Below, piece after piece: positions 1 to 10,407 of a DNA stretch of 64,000 nucleotides. Numbering within the stretch: position 1 is the stretch's first letter; every line of letters starts with the position of its first letter. The notes below the pieces were generated by a model. It saw only the letters and a list, made by a program, of their open reading frames with translations. It made no database searches and was not told the DNA's origin. Made by a program: the position numbers and the translations under genes. Source of the stretch: Sesamum alatum (taxonomy: Eukaryota > Streptophyta > Magnoliopsida > Lamiales > Pedaliaceae); assembly GCA_034509735.1 (NCBI GenBank), contig JACGWO010000007.1:24332046-24396045 (forward strand), given 5' to 3'.

Positions 1-1925
1 AGTCAATGATAAGGACTGAAAGCACAAGGTCATTCCTATGACTGTGTTGAGTATTAGGCATGTATCTGGACGTACGATTGATTATGAAGGTTCTCCAAGC
101 CCTCGATATGGCAACGATAAAAGTGCATTAGTGTCTAAATTTGTTTAAAGGAGTTTGTCTTTGCGCAAAGGTACAAAGATGAGTCCATTTCTCAAAGGAG
201 TGTTCTAGATGTAGTCGTAGTACATTTTAATGTTGAATAAGATGGAGTCCTAGTCATATAATCGAAGAATGAATTTAATATTGATTATTAGTGTCAATAC
301 GAATATATATATATATATATATCCAAAAATGAGTCATCTATCAGTCAATGATAAGGACTGAAAGCACAAGGTGTTTCCTATGATTGTGTTGAGTATTAGG
401 CATGTATCCTGACGTACGATTGATTATGAAGGTTTTCCAAGACCTCGATATGGCAGAGATAAAAGTGCATTAGTGTGTAAACTCGTTTAAAGGATTTTGT
501 TGTTGCGCAAAGGTACAAAGTCGAGTCCTTGGCTCAAAAGAGTGTTCTAGATGTAGTCCTATTGCTTTTTTATGTTGAATAAGTTGGAGTCCTAGTCATA
601 TAATCGAAGAGTGGCTTTAATAAAGATTCTTAGAGTCAATACGAATATATTTATAGCTAAAAATGAGTCATCTCTCAGTCAATGATAAAGCCTTAACACA
701 CAAGGTGTTTCCTACGATTGTGTTAAGTATTAGGCATGTATCCGGACGTACGGTTGATGATGCAGGTTCTCCAAGCCCTCGATATGACAAAGATAAAATT
801 CCATTAGTGTCTAAACTTGTTTAAAGGAGTTTGTCATTGCGCAAAGGTACAAATCTGAGTCAATGGCTCGAAAGAGTTTTCAAGATATAGTCCTAGTTCA
901 TTATTTTGTTGAATAAGTTAGAGTCCTTGTCCTATTTACGAATTGTGGCTTTAACTTTTATTATTAGAGTCAATACGAATATATTTATAGTGCAAAATGA
1001 GTCATCTATCAGTCAATGATAAGGACTGGAAGCACAAGGTGTTTTCTACGATTGTGTTGAATATTAGGCATGTATTATGAGGGTTCTCTAAGCCCTCGAT
1101 GTGGCAAAGATAAAAAGTGCATTAGTGTCTAAACTTGTTTAAAGGTGTTTGTCATTGCGAAAAGGTACAAAGCTGAGTCCATGGCTTGAAAGAGTGTTCT
1201 AGATGTAGTCCTAGTGGATTTTTTATGTTGAATAAGATAGCGTCCTAGTTGTATAATCGAAGTGTGGCTTTAATCGATTGCGATGAGTATTAGACACATA
1301 TCCGGATTTACGATTGATTATGAAGGTTCTCCAAGCCCTCGATGTGGCAAAGATAAAATTGCATTATTGTTTAAATTTGGTAAAGGAGTTTGTCGTTCCG
1401 CAAAGGTACAAAGCTGAGTTCATGGCTCAAAAGAGTATTCTAGATGTAGTCCTAGTGCATTTTATGTTGAATAAGATGGAGTCCTAGTCGTATAATCGAA
1501 AAGTGGCTTTAATATTGATTATTACAGTCAATACGAATATATTTATAGCTAGAATGAGTCATCTATCAGTCAATGATAAGGACTGAAAACACAAGGTGTT
1601 TCCTACGATTGTGTTGAGTATTAGGCATGTATCCGGACGTACGATGGATTATGAAGGTTCTCCAAGCCCTCGATGTGGCAAAGACAAAAGTACATTAGTG
1701 TCTAAATTTGTTTAAAGGAGTTTGTCATTGCACAAAGGTACAAAGAAGAGTCCATTGCTCAAAAGAGTATTCTAGATGTAGTCCTAGTGCATTTTAATGT
1801 TGAATAACATGGAGTCCTAGTCTTATAATCGAAGAGTGGCTTTAATATTGATTATTAGAGTCAATACGAATATATTTATAGCTAGAAATGAGTCATCTAT
1901 CAGTCAATGATAAGGACTAAAAACA
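1..1925 (+). repeat. Satellite array, diverged monomers (about 334 bp)
   Basis: Tandem copies of a monomer that begins (arbitrary phase) at GAGTCATCTATCAGTCAATG and ends near AATACGAATATATTTATAG. The phase marker recurs at 331, 665, 999, 1556 and 1890, a spacing of 334 bp apart from one interval (999-1556) that carries an internal deletion. Monomers here differ at many positions and show no higher-order periodicity. There is no plausible gene. The array is cut by the window start and ends at the 3' truncation point of Gypsy-A. Confidence 0.95.
303..322. repeat. (TA)n microsatellite inside a monomer
   Basis: An AT dinucleotide run replaces the usual AATATATTTATAG segment at the monomer end. 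It is probably slippage expansion of the AT-rich end of the satellite unit. Confidence 0.85.
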
Positions 1926-2235
1926 AACTCTTTTGTCCACAAATAATGTTGCCAGGTTTCTAATACGCAATCAGTCTACCTCCTTGCAATAGAACTCCTA
2001 CTATGCCAATCCCACTTGCGTCACACTCAATTTCAAAAGTCTTACCAAAGTCGGGAAGGGCTAGCAAAGGTGCATGAGTAAGCTTCTCTTTTATGGTTTG
2101 AAAGGCTTTCTCTTGCGTTTTTCCCCAATTGAATGGAACATTCTTGTTTGTTAACTCATTCAATGGGGCTGCCATGGTGCTAAAGTCCTTCACAAATCTC
2201 CTATAAAAGCTTGCAAGTCCATGAAAGCTCCTCAC
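1926..2235 (-). pseudogene. Gypsy-A RNase H N-terminal remnant
   Basis: The 91-residue open stretch (2235-1960) starts with the RT thumb/connection ([16 protein letters not shown]) and continues into RNase H with the first catalytic aspartate in [16 protein letters not shown]. It stops at RLIAY. The next 35 bases, read in the appropriate frame, encode ETWQHYLWTKEF, which in this family lies about 30 codons further on, so a short internal deletion has removed the intervening piece. The element then ends abruptly in satellite. The remaining RNase H and the integrase are absent. Non-functional. Confidence 0.85.
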
Positions 2236-2562
2236 CTCTCCAATAGTGTGGGGGTTGGCTAATCTTGGATAGCTTTGACCTTTTCTTCATCAACTGTGAT
2301 TCCTTCACTACTCACAACAAAACCAAGGAAAACAACTTTGTTAGTGCAAAAGTCACACTTTTTCAAATTTCAAAATAACTTTGCTTTTCTTAGAACCTCT
2401 AGGAGTTGATTTAGATGTGCTACATGTTCTTCCAAACTCCTACTATAAACAAGAATGTCATCAAAAGTAAACTACCACAAATTTGCCTTGAAATGCACGC
2501 AAAACATGATTCATCAATCTCATAAATGTGCTAGGTGCATTACTAAGTCCAAATGGCATAAC
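2236..2562 (-). pseudogene. Gypsy-A reverse transcriptase, C-terminal half, frame-broken
   Basis: This stretch has no long open frame but aligns by eye with the open RT of Gypsy-B (63610-63940): [11 protein letters not shown], the FDD active site and the LGF region are all recognisable in changing frames. The active-site region is broken by one extra T in the run before GATGAC (TTTT here, TTT in Gypsy-B), near 2463. A TAA at about 2561-2563 separates it from the upstream PR-RT frame; Gypsy-B has TTA (Leu) there. Confidence 0.85.
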
Positions 2563-3885
2563 TTACCACTTATAAAGCCCATGTTTTGTTTTGAAAGCGG
2601 TTTTCCACTCATCTCCTTCTTTCATTCTAATTTGATGATAACCACTTTTTAAATCAATTTTAGAAAAGATAGTTGAACCATTTAACTCGTCAAGCATATC
2701 ATCTATCTTAGGAATAGGGTGACGATATCTTATCGTTATGTTGTTAATGGCTTGGCAATCAACACACATCCGCCATGTGCCATCCTTCTTAAGCACGAGC
2801 AACACCGGAACTGCACAAGGACTAAGGCTCTCCCTTACATAACCTTTGGCCATCAACTCTTGGATTTGCCTTTGAATCTCCTTAGTCTCCTCGGGATTGG
2901 TACAGTATGTTGGACGGTTTGGTAAGGATGCTCCAGGCATGAAGTCAATTTGATGCTCGATCCCATGAATTGGTAGTAAACCTGGTGGTATCTCATCCGG
3001 AAAGACATCTTCATAATCTTGCAAAAGAGATGTAACAACACTAGGCAAAGAAGATGTTAGGTCGTTAGAGTTCAACATAGCCTCTTTGTACACAAGTACT
3101 ATGAGGTTTTGTTGGGAAAACAAAGCTTTCTTGATCTCACTCTTCTTAGCAACTAGTAAACTCTCTTTCTCTTCATCTTTTTTCCTCTCCTTTTTCTTTC
3201 CTCTTTTGCTTTTCTTTTCTCCATCTTTTGAATCACTCATTTTCTTGTCACTCTCATTGTCACTCTCTTCTTTTTGTTTCTCTTTCTTTTTCTCACACTC
3301 GCTTTTGTTTTCTCTCAAAATCTGATCTTGCAAAATCTGCTTTGGTGTCATCGGATTGAGAGTTATGGATTCCCCTCGTAGCACAAAAGAGTAACGATTT
3401 TGGAATCCATCAAGTGTTACATGCCTATCAAACTGCCATGGCCTCCCCAGCAATATGTGGCATGCTTTCATTGGCACAATATCACAAATAACCTCATCTT
3501 TGTACCTTCCAATTGAAAACAATACCTTCACTTGCTTGGTCACCTTCAACTCGCCACACTCATTCAACCATTGAAGCTTGTATGGACGGTGATGCTTGAT
3601 AGTAGGTAGACTTAATTTTTGAACCAATTCAGTACTTGCCACATTGCAACAACTACCACCATCAATAATCATGCTACACACCTTTCCTTGAACTTGGCAG
3701 CGTGTATGGAACAAGTTTTCTCTTTGGCAATTGCCTTCCTCCATCATATGGACACTAAGAGATCTTCTAGTAACAAGCAACCCTCCTTCTTTGGCATACT
3801 CTCCATCACCATCTTCTTGTGATGATTCCTCTTTTTCGGTGCTTTCTTCTTCAGTTTCCAACTCTCCATGGTTGTTGAAGATCAT
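2563..3885 (-). pseudogene. Gypsy-A protease and N-terminal reverse transcriptase
   Basis: A 440-residue open frame. Residues about 1-60 are an acidic gag C-terminus just after the zinc knuckle. A retropepsin-like aspartic protease follows with the catalytic motif MIIDGGSCCNVAS (D at about residue 75). A Lys/Glu-rich linker runs from about 195 to 245. The RT begins at about 310 (FPDEIPPGLLPIHGIEHQID), with VPVLLVLKKDGTWRMCVD and [15 protein letters not shown], the latter containing the first catalytic aspartate. The frame ends at GLYKW, where Gypsy-B continues through a leucine codon, so the polypeptide would lack the second catalytic DD pair. The annotated start is simply the first ATG in the frame; the natural product is a Gag-Pol polyprotein. 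Confidence 0.9.
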
Positions 3886-4352
3886 TGTACGTCGGTTAGG
3901 ACACTCACTTGCTATGTGCCCTCTCCCTTGGCACTTGAAATACTTTATATCACAGTTTCTTGAATTAGGCTCGGGTTGTACCTTTTGGCAGCAACTTTGT
4001 CACCATGTTTAGGATCGGCCTCCTTGAATTTTGATGTGGAAGGGGTGTCTTTCTTGGGGTTGTTCTTCCATGGATTGAATGTAGACGAGTTAGAACTCCT
4101 CCGCATAAGTCCTCTCCGCTTGAGTTGTTGTTCAACCTTGATGGATTGGTGTACCATCTCTTTAAGTTCTACATAGTGGTGCATCTCCACAACATCAGCG
4201 ATGTCACGATTGAGCCCATGCAAGAAACGAGCCATAGTTGCTTCATTCTCCTCTATGATGTTAGTTCGAATCATGGCAATCTCCATCTCTTTGTAGTACT
4301 CATCAACACTTTTAGAACCCTGAGTAAGACGCTGGAGCTGGTTGTGAAACTC
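3886..4352 (-). pseudogene. Gypsy-A gag, C-terminal part with mutated zinc knuckle
   Basis: This encodes the retrotransposon gag region (LHNQLQRLTQGSKSVDEYYK and the following MIRTNI...MARFLHGLNRDIADVVE) that forms the capsid-like Gag domain, then a basic linker and a CCHC zinc knuckle. The knuckle reads YFKCQGRGHIASEC: the first cysteine is tyrosine (TAT), whereas Gypsy-B has CFKCQGRGHIACEC. A frame shift near 3985 coincides with an A run one base shorter than in Gypsy-B. The 5' side is cut exactly at the copia target duplication (4353-4357). Confidence 0.88.
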
Positions 4353-4357
4353 ACGAC
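4353..4357. other. Left target-site duplication of the copia element (ACGAC)
   Basis: ACGAC lies immediately outside the TG terminus at 4358, and the identical pentamer lies at 14425-14429 outside the CA terminus. Removing the copia element plus one pentamer rejoins the Gypsy-A gag sequence as found uninterrupted in Gypsy-B near 61815. Five base pairs is the usual size for LTR retrotransposon integrases. Confidence 0.95.
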
Positions 4358-6345
4358 TGAAAGAAATCGGTGGATCGTCCTGGGAATTGCGCGAATGCGG
4401 AAGCGCGATAAAAATAAATTTACAAAATAAAAGGCATGCTTTTAATTGAAAAAAACACACTCAAGGGGTGTGCCCTTGAGGTTCCCGGGCGTTCGGTGTA
4501 TCTCATGATCATAAAACAAATAAAGAAATCATGGAGGCCATAGAGTTGAAAATTAAAGAGGGACGAAAATCTTAAAATGAGACCTACCCGTTGTCGTTTT
4601 CGTCTTCAACGGCTACTCGCGTTGTTCCCCGTTTTGCACCAAGACCTCGTTCTTGAGATCCTCCAAATCGTGACACACGATCCACCCACGTATTCTTGCA
4701 CGTCGTGCTAGCAACGAACAAGTATTATTTTGGAGAGGATAGATCAACCACGCGTTATGAATTAACGGGATCGATCTTCCTTAGTTCAATTGTTCCAAGA
4801 ACAAAAGAACAAGAAAAATAATATTTTCTTGGTGAGAGAGAGAGAGAGGGGCGGACGAGAGAGGAGAGGAGAGAGTGTGTGTTGTGTGTGTGTTTTCAAG
4901 AATCATCATCCTACAAATGTTGGAAGCTAGAGGTTTATATAGAGGAAGAGTTTAATCCTCTTTAAACTCAAACTCTAAGTAATCTAATTTGACTGGGATT
5001 TTGACCTAGTCAAACTAGTGTTTGACCTAGTCAAACGAATCCTAGCCTTCCATCTCCCCTTTCCATCTCAACCGTTGATTTTAATTTAATGGAATATTTA
5101 AATCCTATTAAATATTCCAAAAGGCTAAAAGAATAAATATAATATAATAAATAAATATTATTATTTATTCTAAGCCCATTAAATCAACCCTTTTAATAAA
5201 TCCTATTTATTAATTTAATTCCCTTTATCAAATAGAAGGAATTAATTTCTCCAAGAAAATATAGGACCCGATTAAATCTAATTTAATCATTCCTTTACTC
5301 CAATATTTAATTTCAAATTAAATACTAAGTGTGTGTGGATAGTGTGTGACTCTTTAGGTTCACCATTCAGCTAGATTTGGTCGGATTTCTAGAATCCGTC
5401 CGTTACCATGGGTGGCCATCTAGCAACGGTCCATGGCACTAGAGACTAGGTGAAATATTCGGGGATGAACATTTAGGCTCTAACAGTACACTTGTCCTTC
5501 TGTCTTCGGTCTCATCACTTAGAGTCTAGGGCACGGAAAAAGCAGGTACCCATTTTGGACCCAAGTGTCGGTCTGTCCTTACTAAACGCCGCAAGGGAAA
5601 CCTTTCCCCTCTGTTCAGTCACTTTGGCCACAGATTTCAGGGACAAGACACAGAGCATACATGAGACTCAACTGTCAATACCTTTTGACAGGAGACCGAT
5701 CCTTTCTTGGAAACTACTGTCACTTTGTGAACCCGAGCTGCACTAGACATGGCTTATGACTACTCAACAGTATTTTGGCAATCTCTCACCATATCTAAGA
5801 TACAGACCTGACGCACAGGTAAACTCAGCAGTTCCTCAAGTCAAAGGACTTGGCCTGTACCTTTTGAACCGGGAATACACGTCATACCTTGCTGACCATA
5901 CTCAAGGTCCTCCGTAAGACGGTTCCCGCGAGTCACCTCAGTCAGCTGCTTCCTAGCATGCTGACCCACTACCACTGCTTAGACGACCTTCGTCCCCCGT
6001 CGATGAAACACGACAGCAGATGCTTAGTGCAAGTCTCAAAGGGAATCCTGGTTCCCATTTTTGGGATTCCTTAACTTGGAGGTTTCCGGACTGATTCGGT
6101 GAGACTGATTTCATGGACCTACCTCCAAGCGTAGTCCCAGTCCCCGAAATCGTTACTCAGTCCGTGGGCTTTGTTTGCGTAGTGAACAGAAATATAAATG
6201 CAGATATAAGTGAACGTAAACAAAGTATTGCCATATGAATTTTCACTTCTTTATTCATAAATGTTTTATCAAATACCAAAGAATTGTCTAGACATAGGTT
6301 ACATATTCCTGCCAAAATTGGCTTACATGGTCACCTATTCTAACA
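4358..6345 (-). repeat. Copia 3' LTR (left copy, 1988 bp)
   Basis: Begins TGAAAGAAATCGGTGG and ends CACCTATTCTAACA on the plus strand, so the minus-strand LTR starts TGTTAG. It matches 12491-14424 almost base for base. It holds about 66 bp of GA/GT-rich sequence (about 4853-4919) that the other LTR lacks. Open frames such as those at 5492-5746 and 5889-6074 are LTR sequence, not genes. The inner edge is the PPT. Confidence 0.95.
4934..4941 (-). promoter_or_regulatory. TATA box of copia LTR (left copy)
   Basis: TATATAAA on the minus strand, at the same place in both LTRs (the right copy is at about 13001-13009). Its position, about three quarters through the LTR, would start R roughly 30 nt downstream. 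Confidence 0.6.
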
Positions 6346-6361
6346 ATCTCCCACTTGACCT
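6346..6361 (-). other. Copia polypurine tract
   Basis: Minus-strand GGTCAAGTGGGAGAT lies directly upstream of the 3' LTR terminus TGTTAG. It has the position and purine content expected of the plus-strand DNA primer. Confidence 0.8.
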
Positions 6362-6406
6362 TTAAAGCCAATTGCCCATATGCTTAATCCCCATCTTCTC
6401 AAGATG

Positions 6407-9400
6407 TTACGTATGAGCGCTCTGCGACATAGGCTTAGTCAGCGGGTCTGCTGTGTTGTCTGCCGAGTTGACTCGGTCCATCCGGACGTCACCTCTTCCT
6501 ACCATTTCTCTAAGAAGATGGTAGCGTCTAAGAATATGTTTGGAACGGTGATGAGATCTCGGTTCCTTTGCTTGCGCTATAGCGCCGTTGTTATCACAGA
6601 AGATGACAACGGGCTCGGCGATGCTAGGCACCACACCCAACTCTTGGATGTAGTTTCTCATCCAAACTGCTTCCTTAGCAGCTTCTGAAGCTGCTATGTA
6701 TTCAGCCTCTGTGGTGGAGTCAGCAATGGTTGCTTGCTTGGAACTTTTCCAAGCTACTACTCCTCCATTGAGTTTGAATACGTACCCCGATTGAGACTTG
6801 GCATCATCGTCATCAGACTGGAAGCTAGCGTCGCTAAAGCCTTCCAGAATCAGTTCTCCATTGCCATAGACTAAGAACATCTCCTTAGTCCTCCTTAGGT
6901 ACTTAAGGATGCCCTTAACAGCATTCCAATGTGCTTCTCCTGCGCAGGACTGATATCTACTTGTCACGCTCAAAGCGTATGCAATGTCAGGCCTAGTGCA
7001 GTGGACCGCATATTGGATGCTACCTACGGCAGAGGCATAGGGGATGACTTTCATCCTTTCAAGTTCCTCATCAGTCTGTGGGGACTGTTTCTTGGATAAC
7101 TTGATCCCATGCCTCATTGGAAGGAATCCTCGTTTGGAGTTGTCCATTCGATATCTCTTTAGGACTTTCTCCATATACGAGTTTTGGGTGAGTCCTAACA
7201 TCCTTTTAGATCTGTCGCTGACGATCTGGATGCCTAGGATGTAGGAGGCTTCACCCAAGTCCTTCATGGAAAACTGGGTTGACAACCATGCTTTTGTGTT
7301 TCCTAACATTCTAACGTCATTACCAATGAGCATAATGTCATCCACATAAAGCACTAGGAACACTATTGAGCTCCCACTGACCTTCTTGTATACACAAGGG
7401 TCGGATTCATTTTTTATGAAGTCATAACCCCGTATTACTTCATCAAAGCGAATGTTCCAACTTCGGGAGGCTTGTTTGAGGCCATAGATGGACTTCTGGA
7501 GACGACAGACTTTCTGTTCTTCTCCAGTGACCGTGAAACCCTGCGGCTGATCCATATAGATCTCTTCTTCAACGAAACCGTTGAGGAAGGCCGTTTTCAC
7601 GTCCATCTGCCATATCTCATAGTCATACCATGCTGCTATGGCGAGCAGAATCCGAATGGACTTAGCCATGGCTACTAGCGAGTAGGTATCCTCAAAATCG
7701 ACCCCGGGTCGTTGAGTGTATCCCTTAGCTACAAGCCTAGCCTTAAAGGTTGTGACTTCTCCATCAACGCCAAGTTTGCGCTTGTAGACCCACTTACAGC
7801 CCACTGGCTTAACACCTTTCGGTGGATCTACGAGACTCCAAACTTGGTTCTCGCTCATGGAGTCCATTTCGGCTTTCATGGCCTCAAGCCATTTCCCGGA
7901 GTCGATGTCAGACATCGCTTCTCCATACGTCTTAGGATCGTTATCCAAAAGATCGATCGCACCTAGAAAGCCATATCTCACTGGAGGTCTGGACTCTCTA
8001 GTGGACCTACGGAGAACGGGAACGTCAGTGGTGACTGTGCGCGTTGACTGTATCGGAGCCGGTGGTTCAGAAACCGGGGTTGGCTGTTCCTGAGGCTGTC
8101 CTTCATGCCTAGCATGTTGGACTTCTCGAGGTTGGTCAGCCCTTCGGCTATCTATCCTGAATCCTCTAAGTGAGGGTTCCATGGCCTCCTCTGATGGCTG
8201 GATTCCATCACTTGATTCCTCAAGGATCAGTTCATCAGGTTGGATATCCTCCGGGAAGCCTTGCTCCAAGAATACTGCATTTCTTGAAACAAACACCTTT
8301 TGTTCCAAGGGGTCATAAAAGTAATAACCCGCAGTTTCTTTAGGGTATCCAATGAACCTGCATAAGCTAGATCTAGATTCTAACTTATCTCCCACTAACC
8401 TCTTGACGTATGCGGGGCTACCCCACACTTTCAAGTAGTTGTAGGATGCAGGCTTGCCGTGCCATATCTCATATGGCGTTTGGGTCAATGTACTAGTAGG
8501 CGCTAAATTCAATAATTTGGCCGCTGTCTCTAGTGCATAGCCCCAAAACGATAAGGGCAATTTGGTAAAACTCATCATGGACCGAACCATGTCCAACAGG
8601 GTTCGATTCTTCCTTTCAGAGACACCATTTAACTGTGGTGTTCCTGGAGGTGTCCATTCTGATATTATACCATGTTCTTTTAGATAATCTAGGAACTCCG
8701 TACTAAGGTATTCACCGCCTCGGTCCGACCGTAGGATTTTAATTTTGCAGTTGGTTTGGTTCTCCACTTCAAGTCTGAATTCTTTAAACCTCTCAAGAGC
8801 TTCAGACTTATACCTCATCAGGTAAACATAACCATACCGTGAATGATCATCGATGAAGGTTATGAAGTAGGAGAACCCACCTCGGGCCTGCGTCCTTAGT
8901 GGTCCACATACGTCTGTATGGACCAAGTCCAACAGACCTGTGGCAAGCCTGCTTTGTCCTACAAAGGGCTTCTTGGTCATTTTCCCTCTTAGACAGGACT
9001 CACAAGTTGGTAGATTGCTCAAGTCCCCAACCTCTAGGTTCTTTGAGTCTACCACCCTTTTCATCCTATCTTGGGATATGTGACCTAGCCTAGCGTGCCA
9101 CAGACGTGCGTTCCCGTTATTATCTAATTTTCGTTTGTGTTGTGCATTGAGGACGAAATTCGTTTGTTGCAAGATATAGAGTCCGTTATGCAATGTACCA
9201 AGTAGATGAGCAATTCCACACCTCATCAAATAAAAGCAATTTTTATTGATTCTAAACTCATAACCACTATTGTCCAACAATGGAATGGAAATGATGTTTT
9301 TAATCATACTGGGTACAAAATAAACTTTCTCTAAATCTATGCTAATATTATCACTAATCACTAGAGTGGCGGATCCTACTGCTTCTGCCGAGATGGCCTT

Positions 9401-10105
9401 GCCATTCCCAAGCTTCAGGATCATGTCCCCGCTACCCAGTTTTCTGCTTCTTTTCAACACCTGCAAGTCATTGCAAATGTGAGCTCCACAGCCGGTATCT
9501 AATACCCAAGAGGCAGAACTAGTGACCATATTAACCTCAATCACATATATACCTTGGTTCGAGAAGAGTTTGGGGCACTCTCTCTTCCAATGCCCTTTCT
9601 CACGGCAGTTGATACATATGTCATATGCCTTTGACTGTTGCTTGGAGACAACCTTTCCCTTTCCTTTGCCTTTCCCCTCTTTGGCAATGGGAACACTCTT
9701 AGTATTCGTAGCTGCTTTGACGGCCTTTCCCTTCCCTTTCTTCTTCTTCCAACGTCCGGCACCCTTGCCTTTTGTATTAGAAGTCGAAACACCTCCAAAC
9801 AATACCGAAGGCGTGGACTTCTTAGTCGTTGCCTCGTATTGCACCAACATATTGATCAACTCATGAATGCCCTTCTCAAGTGCGTTCATGTTGTAGTTGA
9901 CGATAAATTGGTCAAAGGAGGGTGGGAGTGACTGAAGGATCACATCTATGTACGTTTCATTATCGAGACCTGCCTTTAGGTCCTCGAGCTTTTCCACCAG
10001 GGTAAGCATTTTAACCCCGTGCTCTTGTACAGAGGATCCTTCTGTCATTTTCGTTCCAAAGAACGCCTTGGTCGCGACATACGCCGGTCCGGGACTGCAT
10101 AGCAA
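6407..10105 (-). pseudogene. Copia Gag-Pol polyprotein (main frame, 1232 aa)
   Basis: Domains in copia order are visible. The C-terminal half of a UBN2-type Gag lies at about 20-95. A very basic Lys/Gly linker is followed by the CCHC knuckle CINCREKGHWKREC at about 164. The aspartic protease has WVLDTGCGAHIC (catalytic D203). The GAG-pre-integrase HHCC region contains LWHARLGHIS and CESCLRGK, followed by the integrase core beginning HTDVCGP and containing FIDDHSRYGYVYLM. The RT runs from WLEAMKAEMDS to the active site YVDD at 920-923. The RNase H shows SDASFQSD, STTEAEY and CDNNGA near the C-terminus. It ends naturally at SQSAHT. All catalytic motifs look intact. The N-terminus of Gag is in another frame (10045-10407), so one indel near 10085 breaks the polyprotein; together they would be about 1.3 kaa, normal for the family. 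Confidence 0.93.
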
Positions 10106-10407
10106 TCCTTAAGGCGAGCCATGATGGAAGGGACATCGTCTAGCCTTTCATATTGCTTCTGAATCTCATTGGTCATCGAAGCAAGTATGATGCTACGGAC
10201 CTTCCGGTTATCCTTATGCCAAGTCTCGAACGTCTCACGTTCTTCTGGCGTGGATCCTTCCGGTAAGGTCCTAGGAAGAGGCTCGTCCATGACGTAGCCT
10301 TGGTTCTCGTAATCTAGGACTATCCTCAGATTGCGCAACCAGTCGTTGTAGTTTGTTCCATTGAATTTGTTTGTCTCAAGAATGGTGGAAAGTGGGTTCT
10401 TAGACAT
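10045..10407 (-). pseudogene. Copia Gag N-terminus (separate frame)
   Basis: The likely start is the ATG at 10407 (MSKNPLSTILETNKFNGTNY), which gives the classic copia Gag N-terminus NKFNGTNYNDWLRNLRIVL. An in-frame upstream ATG at 10485 would add an uncharacteristic leader, so I prefer 10407. The frame leaves the family sequence after KDCYAVPD at about 10085, where the main Gag-Pol frame takes over. Gag forms the virus-like particle in the cytoplasm. Confidence 0.85.

Noticed and set aside
5492..6074. Open frames in the copia LTR (copies also near 13929-14153)
   Set aside because: LTR sequence repeated in both LTRs, no domain, frames not fully conserved between the two copies.
6407..9931. 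Plus-strand open frames opposite the copia pol
   Set aside because: Antisense shadows of the real minus-strand Gag-Pol.
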